Counted from the stretch's first letter, positions 1 through 7,157 are shown. The stretch is DNA of 13,201 nt from Acidobacteriaceae bacterium (GCA_030040115.1 JASHUH010000018.1:1-13201); one strand, 5' to 3'. Numbers and translations: made by a program. Notes: a model not told the origin generated them from the letters alone.

Positions 1-210
1 CAGCGCCAACCAGGGAATCGCCGGCAGCCACGGCAAGACCGCAATGGCTTTGAAACCGCCCCCCAGCGGTTCCTGCGGCTTGTGCGCGCACACCAGCGTC
101 GCAATGCCCATCGCGATAACTGCGAACGCAAAGATGCCTCGCCCTGCGCCCAGCGCCAGGTCGATTCTGCGATTCAGTTGCGGATTCAAAACCAGGGCTC
201 CCGTCGCCAT
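1..210 (-). CDS. Small membrane protein, possibly DoxX-like (partial, 3' end outside window)
   Basis: The first 70 residues of a protein whose C-terminus lies beyond the window edge. It starts MATGALVLNPQ and has one clear hydrophobic segment at about residues 24-42 (GRGIFAFAVIAMGIATLV), then a short loop and a second hydrophobic stretch rich in Pro and Trp (AIAVLPWLPAIPWLAL). The start is well supported: GAGGAG at 218-223 sits 7 bases before the ATG. The arrangement of a hydrophobic helix followed by a Pro/Trp-rich segment resembles the N-terminus of DoxX-like membrane proteins, but that is a weak family guess from a fragment. It begins 40 bases after the mqnE stop on the same strand, so the two may be co-transcribed. 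No function can be assigned. Confidence 0.6.
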   Translation of the reverse strand, partial: MATGALVLNPQLNRRIDLALGAGRGIFAFAVIAMGIATLVCAHKPQEPLGGGFKAIAVLPWLPAIPWLAL

Positions 211-250
211 GCGTAAGCTCCTCGGGTCTGGATTGAATTGAGGGAAAGTC

Positions 251-1387
251 TTACACAGCCACCATAAAGCTGTCTTCTGTGCGCGTGACCGCATGGTACA
301 GCGTGTCGCGCTCGATCGGAACGCGGCCGGCTTCCGTAATGAGGCGGCAAAGTTCTTTGCGGGTGAGGCCCTGCGGGGTGGTGGCGCCGGCATCGTGGTA
401 GATTTTCTCTTCGATGACGGTGCCATCGAGATCGTCGGCGCCGAAGCGCAGCGCAATCTGCGCGATCTTTGGGGTGAGCATCTGCCAATACGCCTTGATG
501 TGCGGGAAATTGTCGAGCACGAGGCGACTGACGGCGATCTGGCGGATGTCGGTGAGACCGGTGGTGACAGGGAGGTGGCCGAGCGGCGTGTTTTGGGGAT
601 GAAAGGCGAGCGGGATAAAGGTTTGAAAGCCTCCGGTGTCCTCTTGGAGAGCGCGCAATTTAAGAAGATGGTCTACGCGGTCGGCGTCATTTTCGATGTG
701 GCCGTAAAGCATGGTCGCGTTCGATTTAAAGCCGAGCCGGTGCGCGGTGCGGGCGGTCTCCAGCCACTCCTGGCCGTCGATCTTGTGGTCGCAGATGATA
801 GAGCGAACGCGCGGCGCGAAGATTTCCGCGCCGCCGCCAGGCATGGAATCGACCCCGGCTTCGCGGAGTTTGAGCAGGGTCTGCTCGACAGAAATTTTGG
901 CGCGACGGGCGAGATATGCGATCTCGACCATCGTGAAAGCCTTAATGTGGACGCGCGGAAACCGCTCTTTGAGGCCACGCACCAAATCGAGGAAAAACTC
1001 GAAGGGCAAGTCGGGGTGAAGACCGCCGACAATGTGAAACTCAGTGACCGCCTCGGAGTAGCCGGAAGCCGCGGTTTGCCAGGCCTCTTCCAGGGCCATG
1101 GTGTAGCCGGCGGGATCGCCTTTTTTGCGCCCAAAGGCGCAAAGTTTGCACGCGGCCACGCAGACATTGGTGGGGTTGATGTGCCGATTGACATTGAAGT
1201 AAGTTACATCGCCGTGCAGCCGCTCGCGCACGTGATTGGCGAGCCAGCCCACGGCCAGGACGTCATGCGAGGCGTAAAGCGCGAGAGCGTCGGCTTCGTC
1301 GAGCCGTTCCTGGGTGAAAACCTTCGCGGCTACCGGCTCGAGCCGCCGGTCATAGGTTCGAAAATCCGCACGCGCGCTGGTGTCCAC
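251..1387 (-). CDS. mqnE: Aminodeoxyfutalosine synthase (radical SAM, menaquinone pathway)
   Basis: A 378-residue cytoplasmic radical SAM enzyme of the futalosine route to menaquinone. The family joins the adenosyl group of S-adenosylmethionine to 3-[(1-carboxyvinyl)oxy]benzoate to give 6-amino-6-deoxyfutalosine. The [4Fe-4S] motif CX3CX2C is Cys76, Cys80 and Cys83 (NPTNVCVAACKLCAFGRKK). Other family blocks are FNVNRHINPTN (64-74), HIVGGLHPDLPFEFF (118-132), HIKAFTMVEI (147-156), DSMPGGGAEIF (180-190), KSNATMLYGHIE (221-232) and GGFQTFIPLAFHPQN (252-266). GGGAEIF and FIPLAFHPQN favour MqnE over its relative MqnC. Length is near full for the family. The start codon is GTG at 1385-1387, supported by GGAGGG at 1396-1401, 8 bases upstream. 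It follows the Asp-box protein gene by 71 bases with no terminator seen. Confidence 0.95.
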   Translation of the reverse strand: MDTSARADFRTYDRRLEPVAAKVFTQERLDEADALALYASHDVLAVGWLANHVRERLHGDVTYFNVNRHINPTNVCVAACKLCAFGRKKGDPAGYTMALEEAWQTAASGYSEAVTEFHIVGGLHPDLPFEFFLDLVRGLKERFPRVHIKAFTMVEIAYLARRAKISVEQTLLKLREAGVDSMPGGGAEIFAPRVRSIICDHKIDGQEWLETARTAHRLGFKSNATMLYGHIENDADRVDHLLKLRALQEDTGGFQTFIPLAFHPQNTPLGHLPVTTGLTDIRQIAVSRLVLDNFPHIKAYWQMLTPKIAQIALRFGADDLDGTVIEEKIYHDAGATTPQGLTRKELCRLITEAGRVPIERDTLYHAVTRTEDSFMVAV

Positions 1388-1402
1388 AGAGATTGCCCTC
1401 CA
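1385..1402 (-). promoter_or_regulatory. Ribosome binding site and GTG start of mqnE
   Basis: On the minus strand TGGAGGG (1396-1402) lies 8 bases before GTG (1385-1387). No in-frame ATG near the N-terminus is a better candidate, so the RBS decides for a GTG start. This keeps the N-terminus at MDTSARADF. Confidence 0.7.
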
Positions 1403-1458
1403 CTGATTTGATGATACCGAAGCGCGGCGGGCCGCCGTGGATCCCGCTTACGCTGCGG

Positions 1459-3519
1459 TCAGTGCTTGGCCGGAGGGGTGGCGCTGCGCGCATCCTCCAT
1501 GACCGCGGGGTGAGGCTGGACCAGCACCCCATCGGCGAGTGTGGCTGCGACCAGCCGGTCGCCGGCAGCGCGGATGAGAGCAATATGGTAACCGGTTTGC
1601 CACCATTTCCAGGTCATGGTTTTGGGATCGATGGCGAAAATCTGGTCGCTGGAGCGGGAGCTGACCAGGATTCGTTTGAGCGGCGCGTCGTAGCTCAGGT
1701 CGTCGACGTCACGGAAGGGAAGGCGTTCAATCCAGAGCCAGGATTTGCCCTGATCGCGAGTAAAATAGACGCCTTCGCGCGCGCCCAGCCACAATGTGCC
1801 GTCAGGCGAGAACACGATGCGATGGATGCGCGTGAGCATGGTAGGCAGGCCCAAAGGCTGCCAGGTCTTGCCTTGGTCGCGCGAAAGAACCACGCCGCCG
1901 GACCGCGCCGCCGCAACCAGGTTCCCTTGCACAGCGACGGAAATGTAGTCGCTGGCGCCCATCACCGGACCGCCTTGCCAGGTCGCCCCCTTGTCGTGAC
2001 TGGTAAGCAGCCCATAACTGGTGGCGGCCACCCACACGTCGCCCGCCACATCGATCGAAAATACGTTGCCATCGAGTTCGACGACGGGCGCCTTCTCTGT
2101 CTTTTCGACGTTGACGCGGGTTCGATAGTGGGTCTCGGTCACCGTTTTCACCACGGTGTTGGCGATGGCGCTGCGCGGCTCCCAGCGCACTGCGGTGGCG
2201 GAAACATTCCCGCTGGCGGGCGGGTCGAGAACGAAGATGCCGTCGTTGGTGCCCGCGAGCAGGGCGCCGTCCTCGGTTTGCGCCAGCGCGAAGACATCGC
2301 GGCCATCCAGGCCCGCGCCGGTTTGCCTCCAGGTATTGCCGCCGTCATCGGAAACGAAGACGCCGCCATAAGTCTTGTCGTTCACCACTCCGGCGTACAG
2401 GCGCTGAGGATCGGAGCGATCCACCAGCAGCGCGTCCACCTTGCGATCGGAGAATCCGGTGTTCGACGACTGGAAGGTCTTCCCGCCATCCTGGCTGGCC
2501 AGCACTCCGCCACGATCGGTGGCAAGCAGCACATGATTCGAGTCGCGCGGATCGACGTATACGTCGTTGACGATAATGTCGTCGCCGGTCATGCGGCGGA
2601 AGGTGCGGCCTCCGTTGACGGTTTTGTAGAGGCCCTCCGTGGTTCCGGCGTAGACGATGTCGCGGTTTTCCGGATCCTGAGCAAGCACCCGCGTTCTCCT
2701 GGCGCTCGAAGGAATGCCCTGGATCTTGTGGAAGAGCAAGCCCGCGTCGAGACTCTTATAAATGCCGCTGCACGCGCTTAAATAAAGAGTCCGCGGCCGC
2801 TCGGGGTCGATAACCATCGAAAACACGTCGGAATCGACGATCAGGCCGCGATCGATGTGCCGCCAGGTTTTGCCCCCGTCCGTGGTTTTCCAGGGTAAGT
2901 GCCAAGTGCCTACGTACACGATATCGGAATTGTTCGGGTCGACGGCGAGCGAGGCGAGCTCATGAATTTCGCGGCTGCCGGCGGGACTGATCCGCTCCCA
3001 GGTCGCAGTCCCGTCGGCGCTGCGGAAAACGCCCTCGAAAGTTCCGGCGTAAAAGATGCGCGGATCGGAAGGAGATTGGGCGAAGGCGTGAATGGCCTGC
3101 CCGTGCAGCCCGGAAACCTCGGTCCAGTTTCGGCCGGCGTCGCGGCTTACCCATAAGCCGCCGTCGCTGCGATCGGCCCACCAGCCGGCGGCGTAAATCG
3201 TCGTGGGGCGCTGGGAGTCCACAACGATATGATCGAGGATCAGGCCATCGGAGGAGCCGAGCCTGGTCAGATGGTGCCAGGATGCGCCGCCATCGTTGGA
3301 TTCGTAGATCCATCCCGCCGTAGTGCCCAGGTAAAGGTGGTTGGGTTGGCCGGGAACCGCGGCGAAGGCGCGAGCATCGCCGCCTGCCGGGCCGACGGTG
3401 ACCCAATTTTCTTGCGCCGGCAGCTTACCCTGGCCGGCCGCGAGCAGCATCACCAAGGAAATGAAGGCAAGGGGCCGCAAAAAACGGCGCCATTTGACAC
3501 CCTTCGACCGAAAAATCAT
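1459..3519 (-). CDS. Secreted Asp-box (BNR) repeat beta-propeller protein
   Basis: A 686-residue exported protein. A signal peptide is visible at residues 1-36: a basic N-terminus (RSKGVKWRRFLRP), the hydrophobic core LAFISLVMLLAAG, then LPAQ before the mature ENWVTVGPAGGDARAF. The rest is built from propeller repeats with eleven Asp-box motifs of the S/T-x-D-x-G-x-x-W/F type (one has N for D), starting at about residues 74, 125, 167, 212, 256, 300, 342, 390, 507, 546 and 587. Between them recur DP..(x)IVYAGT/VYVGT strands. This pattern is shared by sortilin/VPS10-type, Ycf48-like and WD40/YVTN-like sialidase-fold proteins. Asp-boxes are structural, and I see no catalytic sialidase signature, so the substrate is unknown. 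A loop of about 60 residues without a box (430-490) may separate two propellers. The start ATG has GAGGG at 3531-3535, 11 bases upstream. Confidence 0.85.
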   Translation of the reverse strand: MIFRSKGVKWRRFLRPLAFISLVMLLAAGQGKLPAQENWVTVGPAGGDARAFAAVPGQPNHLYLGTTAGWIYESNDGGASWHHLTRLGSSDGLILDHIVVDSQRPTTIYAAGWWADRSDGGLWVSRDAGRNWTEVSGLHGQAIHAFAQSPSDPRIFYAGTFEGVFRSADGTATWERISPAGSREIHELASLAVDPNNSDIVYVGTWHLPWKTTDGGKTWRHIDRGLIVDSDVFSMVIDPERPRTLYLSACSGIYKSLDAGLLFHKIQGIPSSARRTRVLAQDPENRDIVYAGTTEGLYKTVNGGRTFRRMTGDDIIVNDVYVDPRDSNHVLLATDRGGVLASQDGGKTFQSSNTGFSDRKVDALLVDRSDPQRLYAGVVNDKTYGGVFVSDDGGNTWRQTGAGLDGRDVFALAQTEDGALLAGTNDGIFVLDPPASGNVSATAVRWEPRSAIANTVVKTVTETHYRTRVNVEKTEKAPVVELDGNVFSIDVAGDVWVAATSYGLLTSHDKGATWQGGPVMGASDYISVAVQGNLVAAARSGGVVLSRDQGKTWQPLGLPTMLTRIHRIVFSPDGTLWLGAREGVYFTRDQGKSWLWIERLPFRDVDDLSYDAPLKRILVSSRSSDQIFAIDPKTMTWKWWQTGYHIALIRAAGDRLVAATLADGVLVQPHPAVMEDARSATPPAKH

Positions 3520-3535
3520 GGGAAAAAAGGCCCTC

Positions 3536-3548
3536 GGGAGATCCTCCC
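3536..3548 (-). repeat. Small hairpin in the leader of the Asp-box protein gene
   Basis: GGGAG-GAT-CTCCC on the minus strand forms a 5-bp stem with a 3-base loop that contains the Shine-Dalgarno-like GGGAGG. GAGGGCC and a run of six T follow, then the ATG. It could tune translation or be chance; the alternative GAGGG at 3531-3535 is outside the stem. Confidence 0.25.
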
Positions 3549-3552
3549 ATTA

Positions 3553-3580
3553 AGTATACAGAGAAAGATTTTTGTGCGAA
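3553..3580 (-). promoter_or_regulatory. Candidate sigma-70-type promoter for the Asp-box protein gene
   Basis: On the minus strand TTCGCA (3575-3580, four of six matches to TTGACA) is separated by 16 bases from TATACT (3553-3558, five of six matches to TATAAT). It lies in the 109-base gap behind the small barrel gene, about 35 bases before the ATG at 3519. It would allow independent transcription of the Asp-box gene. No transcript data support it. Confidence 0.4.
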
Positions 3581-3628
3581 CCATTTCTGCAGCCCGGTTG
3601 CAAAGTTGGGCGCCGGAGCTGCAATGTT

Positions 3629-4267
3629 TCAGAAGCGGAGAAACGCGCCCACCATCGGCTCGGCGGTTTGAGTAAATGCATCGGTCGAGGTATAGACATT
3701 GGTGAGGTTAGCAGCTTTATACAGATTGCCGCGATATTGGAAGCGCAAACCAAGGTGTGGGAGCAGCGTCCAGTCGAGTCCGGCGCCGTAAACAAAGACT
3801 GCCTTGGTTACGGTGTGGGTGGTGACGCCGGCAACGCCTACGGAACCGGTATTGGCCTCAGGCACATTGAGGAGTAAGCCTCCGCCAGCTAACGCAAATG
3901 GCCTCAAATTGGCGACGCGGATCGAAACCAGCCAATCGCCGGTGATTTCATGGGCATCCGCCGGAACGGTTTCGGAACCGCAAGTAACTGCGCCCGATCC
4001 GCAAGTTACCTGCTGGGTGTATTTTTGATTGGCGCGGTTATAGGAGTACGTGGCTTCGTAGCCGACCAGCGGATTGCGAATGTGCCGCAATTGGAGCAGC
4101 ACGCCGGCCGAATTCGAGGGGCTTTGCGTAGTCCCGTTGCCGCTGACCGATGGAGTGAACGCCCCGTAAACGCTTGCCGCTACGTCGATCTGGGCCTTGG
4201 TGGTCGGGCTGAAAAGCGCCGACAGCCCGGCCAGAATAAAACAAAGCTTCATCCGACGTAGTTGCAT
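3629..4267 (-). CDS. Small outer-membrane beta-barrel protein
   Basis: A 212-residue exported protein. The signal peptide is MQLRRMKLCFILAGLSALFSPTTKAQ with probable cleavage after Ala25 or Gln26. The mature part shows alternating polar/hydrophobic strands (AASVYGAFTP, SAGVLLQLRHI, VGYEATYSYNR, DWLVSIRVANLRPFALAGGGLLLN, AVFVYGAGLDWTLLPHLGLRFQYRGNLY) and ends in Phe (VGAFLRF), as expected for a beta-barrel recognised by the BAM complex. It fits the eight-stranded OmpA/Opa-like barrel class (OMP_b-brl type); no partner is evident. A loop at about 87-98 carries a repeated VTCGS-type motif with two Cys that could form a disulphide. The open frame extends to 4411, but GGGGAGG 9 bases before the ATG at 4265-4267, plus the signal peptide, fixes the start here. 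Confidence 0.75.
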   Translation of the reverse strand: MQLRRMKLCFILAGLSALFSPTTKAQIDVAASVYGAFTPSVSGNGTTQSPSNSAGVLLQLRHIRNPLVGYEATYSYNRANQKYTQQVTCGSGAVTCGSETVPADAHEITGDWLVSIRVANLRPFALAGGGLLLNVPEANTGSVGVAGVTTHTVTKAVFVYGAGLDWTLLPHLGLRFQYRGNLYKAANLTNVYTSTDAFTQTAEPMVGAFLRF

Positions 4268-4276
4268 TGTGCAATT

Positions 4277-4283
4277 CCTCCCC
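4277..4283 (-). promoter_or_regulatory. Ribosome binding site of the small barrel gene
   Basis: GGGGAGG on the minus strand, 9 bases before the ATG at 4265-4267. It decides for this start over the longer open frame, whose extra 48 residues are Arg-rich, unlike a signal peptide, and would bury the signal sequence. Confidence 0.7.
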
Positions 4284-4412
4284 AATCGACAGGCTTTGGC
4301 CGGAGTGGAAGAGACCAGGCGAAAACGGGAGAAGCAGTCGCCCCAGTCGTTTTCCTTTTGACGGAGCAGAGAAAAATCGGACTGCCGGCGCAGGATAGAA
4401 ACCATCCTCAAA

Positions 4413-4448
4413 AAACCAGGAGGCTGACCGGCAAAACAGTCAGCCTCC
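4413..4448 (-). terminator. Rho-independent terminator downstream of the OmpA-like gene
   Basis: A perfect 10-bp stem (GGAGGCTGAC, arms at 4419-4428 and 4439-4448) with a 10-base loop. On the minus strand it is followed after TGG by six consecutive T (TTTTTTG). It lies 110 bases after the stop codon of the OmpA-like gene and 151 bases before the small barrel gene starts, so it should separate the two transcripts. Confidence 0.8.
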
Positions 4449-4486
4449 CATTCGTTGCCAAGAATTGGCTAAATGATTGCCCGCCC

Positions 4487-4512
4487 ACCCGCCATGTTTT
4501 CTCATGGCGGGT
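4487..4512. repeat. Perfect 10-bp inverted repeat (stem-loop) in the intergenic region
   Basis: ACCCGCCATG (4487-4496) and CATGGCGGGT (4503-4512) are exact reverse complements around a 6-base loop. Read on the minus strand it sits 46 bases after the OmpA-like stop codon, upstream of the intrinsic terminator. No T tract follows on the minus strand. It may protect the transcript 3' end or be a copy of a dispersed palindromic repeat. The 290 bases from 4268 to 4557 hold no gene, only this stem-loop, the terminator and the barrel RBS. Confidence 0.6.
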
Positions 4513-4557
4513 ATGACGAAGTTTTTCACCTCCGGCGCAAAACCGGAAAGGGTGGGG

Positions 4558-6321
4558 TTAGTGACCGCCTGCAGGCGCCGTACGCGCTCTGCCGCGGTGA
4601 CGCATGGGCAGCGGATGGCGCACCTCAGGTTTGATGGTTGACTCGTCCACCGGCGTCGTTCCGGACACGTCGGACTCGAAGTTCGCGCCCGCCGGCACCA
4701 GGTAATCTTGCGCTTCCTGGCCGTCGGTGTCGCTGGTGGCAACGCTGATGCGCGAGGCGTCGATGCCCTGCTGCGTCACCAGGTAGTCCTTGGCGTTGAC
4801 CGCACGCTGCGCGGCATAGTGCTCGACGTGGACGCGGCGGTTGCGTTGTTGGCGCGCCTCTTCTCTTTGCTCGAGTTCCTTTTCGTGCGCATTGGATTCG
4901 CCGACAATCTCGAGCTTGGCGTCGGCCTGCTGCTTGAGGTCGAGAGCCACCTGGTCGAGGCAGGCCTTGGCTTCGTTATCGACGCGGGTTGGACGCCGCT
5001 TATCGGTAGAGAAGCTGAGCGAGCACAGCGCCTGGGTGTGCGGTTGCGGCGGCGGAGGCGGCGCCACGATGGTCACCGTGGTGTTGGCGGTGGCCGTGTG
5101 GCCCTTATCGTCGGAGACGTTACAGGTTATACCGACAGCGCCGGTTGGCGCGCCTGCCGAGCTGTATTCCGCCGTGGTTCCGGTGCCGGAGATGGAGCCT
5201 GCCGTAGCCGAGTAGCTGTACGTAAGCGGCCGGTTCTGCGGACTCACGCCAGTGGCCGTAATGGTGGCGGTGCCTCCGGGCTGAATGGTGGTGGGATTCA
5301 CCGAGCAACTGATGGTCGGCGGCTCGAATTCCTTGACGGTGTAGCTGGCCGAAGCAGTCGCGGTCTCCCAAGGCTTCAGACCCTCTTTGCCCTTCTTGCC
5401 TTCCTTGACCGTGCTCTGCGCCGAATAGTTGCCGGGCGCCAGATCGGCAGTGGCGACAGTGGCGGTGTTTCCATTGCCCGTGACGCCGGTTCCGGACCAG
5501 CTATAGATGACGTTCTCCTTGGGATTGAGATTTCCCGCCGAACAGTTGACGGTAACGGGCTCGCCGGGGAAAACTGCGGTGGGGCTGGCGGTGCAGGCGT
5601 AGGTGACCGGCGGCGGCGGCGCGATGGAGCCGGCGTGGATGACGATGCCGGCGCTCAGACGCGCTGCGTCGATGTTCGCCCGGCCCCCCGGAGGTCCCGG
5701 CGGATCGGCCTGGGGACCGAAGTCGGCGTGCATATATTCGTAATCCACCTGGAAAATACGAATCGCGAGGCGGTGATTGAACAGCGGCGTCTCATAATCC
5801 ATGCCGCCGCCGGCGGTCAGATCCGGTCCCCAGGTGTTCTTCTGAAAATCCGGGCCATTGATTAAAGCGCCGCCCACCAACGCATGAACAAAGGGCGTGA
5901 TGTTTCCCGAAAGCGGGGCGCGGAAGATAATGCCGCCTGCAATCGTGATAAAGCCATCGTTGTTTCCACCGCTACCGATATTAGTGTTGTTCTTGCTTTC
6001 TGAACCGTACTCGTGCTCGCCGAACTCCACCTGGAGGCCCACATTGCGATTAAAAAATCGCGCGCCGCTGAAAAGGCCGCCCACATTCACGGCGTCATAT
6101 GAAAAAGGCGCTGTTGTTCCGTTGGCCAGCGGAGTGTTCACGGTTCCATGCGGAGATAGATAACTGTATCCCGCAAAGATGTCCCACTTGGATGCGTACT
6201 GCTGATTGGGTGAGGGTCCTTGTGCAGCCGGGGCCGCTTGAGCCGCAAGGAATACGGGGGCCAGCGACACAGTGGCCACAGCGAAAAGCCGGCTCGCAGC
6301 TTTGAAGACCTGAGCATACAT
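4558..6321 (-). CDS. OmpA-like outer-membrane protein with beta-barrel, two Ig-like domains and OmpA C-terminal domain
   Basis: A 587-residue envelope protein in four parts. There is a signal peptide (about 1-30, LFAVATVSLAPVFLAAQAA). An N-terminal beta-barrel spans about 45-232 (KWDIFAGYSYLSPHG, VGLQVEFGEHEYG, LAIRIFQVDYEYMHADFG). After a Pro-rich linker come two Ig-like/PKD-like domains, each with a Cys pair (about 239-330 and 334-420; YACTASPT...VTVNCSAG and ISCSVNPT...ITCNVSD). After APPPPPQPH comes an OmpA-like C-terminal domain (430-560). In classical OmpA this domain binds peptidoglycan through an Asp and an Arg. Here the Asp position reads GESN (Asn477), the Arg is kept (Arg506 in AAQRAVNAKDYLV), and a charged insert separates them. 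The start is supported by GGGAGG 9 bases before ATG. Probably a structural outer-membrane protein; ligand unknown. Confidence 0.85.
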   Translation of the reverse strand: MYAQVFKAASRLFAVATVSLAPVFLAAQAAPAAQGPSPNQQYASKWDIFAGYSYLSPHGTVNTPLANGTTAPFSYDAVNVGGLFSGARFFNRNVGLQVEFGEHEYGSESKNNTNIGSGGNNDGFITIAGGIIFRAPLSGNITPFVHALVGGALINGPDFQKNTWGPDLTAGGGMDYETPLFNHRLAIRIFQVDYEYMHADFGPQADPPGPPGGRANIDAARLSAGIVIHAGSIAPPPPVTYACTASPTAVFPGEPVTVNCSAGNLNPKENVIYSWSGTGVTGNGNTATVATADLAPGNYSAQSTVKEGKKGKEGLKPWETATASASYTVKEFEPPTISCSVNPTTIQPGGTATITATGVSPQNRPLTYSYSATAGSISGTGTTAEYSSAGAPTGAVGITCNVSDDKGHTATANTTVTIVAPPPPPQPHTQALCSLSFSTDKRRPTRVDNEAKACLDQVALDLKQQADAKLEIVGESNAHEKELEQREEARQQRNRRVHVEHYAAQRAVNAKDYLVTQQGIDASRISVATSDTDGQEAQDYLVPAGANFESDVSGTTPVDESTIKPEVRHPLPMRHRGRARTAPAGGH

Positions 6322-6525
6322 GCGTTTATTCCTCCCGCAATTAAGCTGATGTTTACGTTGGGAAAGGTCGCCAGCGACGCAAAAGTTCTGGCGGAAGTCG
6401 ATCCGCTCCGGCCAGCCGGTGCAGCATTTAGTGTCCTACAGTAATCAAACCTACCATACGACAATCAGCACAGAGCACATTTTTTCAACAAGTTGCTTAG
6501 TTTGATACCGCAACAGAGGGTTCGA

Positions 6526-6548
6526 TTGGTTATTACCTTAGTAACCAA
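6526..6548. promoter_or_regulatory. Imperfect palindrome, possible operator, between nuoB and the OmpA-like gene
   Basis: TTGGTTATTAC and TTAGTAACCAA flank one central base, with 9 of 11 positions symmetrical. It lies in a comparatively A+T-rich stretch (about 6425-6550) 34 bases after the nuoB stop and about 200 bases before the OmpA-like start. It could be an operator or a short stem (TTGGTTA/TAACCAA). No convincing -35/-10 pair was found beside it. The rest of the 260-base gap at 6322-6581 contains no gene. Confidence 0.3.
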
Positions 6549-6565
6549 AACTGTCCCCTTCCAGG

Positions 6566-6581
6566 GCTCCGAAGCCGGAGC
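6566..6581 (-). terminator. Weak hairpin directly after the nuoB stop codon
   Basis: GCTCCG-GCTT-CGGAGC on the minus strand forms a 6-bp stem with a 4-base loop starting one base past the TAA of nuoB. The only T run (TTTT) is about 15 bases further on, so this is a poor intrinsic terminator. It may be a 3' stabilising hairpin. Confidence 0.3.
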
Positions 6582-7157
6582 TTATCTCGCATTGAGAGTT
6601 TTAAGAAGGCTACGCGATTCATGCTGAATCTTTTCTTGCAGGAGCGTAATCGCGTAAAGAAGTTGCTCGGGACGCGGCGGACATCCCGGAACATAGACGT
6701 CCACGGGAATAATTTGGTTAACACCCTGCACCAAAGCGTAGTTATTGAACACCCCGCCGGAGGTGGCGCAAGCGCCCATCGAAATAACCCACTTTGGCTC
6801 CGGCATCTGGTCGTAGAGCCGGCGGATCACGGGGGCCATTTTCTGCGAGACGCGTCCGGCAATGATGATGAGATCCGATTGACGTGGTGAAGGGCGAAAG
6901 ACTTCTGCGCCGAAGCGCGCCACGTCAAAGCGGGCGGCGCCCATGGACATCATTTCGATGGCGCAGCAGGCCAAGCCGAAGGTCATCGGCCAGATGGAGC
7001 TTTTCCGGATCCAGTTCACCGCGAAATCGAGCGAGGTGAGAATGACGCCTTCCGGCTCATCGTAGCCGTAGTTCACTTCCCTCACCTTGATGCGGTTCTT
7101 GGCGCTGCTCTCCAGATTTCCGAAGAGGCGCCGGTCACGCTCAACGGTGGGTGCCAT
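6582..7157 (-). CDS. nuoB: NADH-quinone oxidoreductase subunit B (complex I, NuoB)
   Basis: A 191-residue subunit of the peripheral arm of respiratory complex I. It holds cluster N2, the last Fe-S centre before quinone reduction, at the inner membrane. The four expected ligands are present: tandem Cys64-Cys65 ([11 protein letters not shown]), Cys130 ([10 protein letters not shown]) and Cys159 (VPGCPPRPE). The family blocks [44 protein letters not shown] and [20 protein letters not shown] are well conserved, so the protein looks functional. ATG at 7155-7157 is preferred over an upstream in-frame TTG (7212-7214), which would add 19 unconserved residues; the RBS is weak for both (GAAGG 14 bases before the ATG). 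No nuoA or nuoC flanks it: a TonB-receptor-like gene lies upstream and an OmpA-like gene downstream. It may be a second or relocated copy. Confidence 0.92.
   Translation of the reverse strand: MAPTVERDRRLFGNLESSAKNRIKVREVNYGYDEPEGVILTSLDFAVNWIRKSSIWPMTFGLACCAIEMMSMGAARFDVARFGAEVFRPSPRQSDLIIIAGRVSQKMAPVIRRLYDQMPEPKWVISMGACATSGGVFNNYALVQGVNQIIPVDVYVPGCPPRPEQLLYAITLLQEKIQHESRSLLKTLNAR

Noticed and set aside
293..1411. 372-codon open frame on the plus strand
   Set aside because: Antisense to mqnE, which has all radical SAM signatures.
1393..2781. 462-codon open frame on the plus strand
   Set aside because: Antisense to the Asp-box protein, whose signal peptide and eleven repeats show that the minus strand is coding.
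4268..4411. Upstream extension of the small barrel gene by 48 residues
   Set aside because: It would bury the signal peptide; the strong RBS at 4277-4283 sets the start at 4267.
4708..5865. 385-codon open frame on the plus strand
   Set aside because: Antisense to the OmpA-like protein; Gly/Arg/Val-rich composition without domain signatures.
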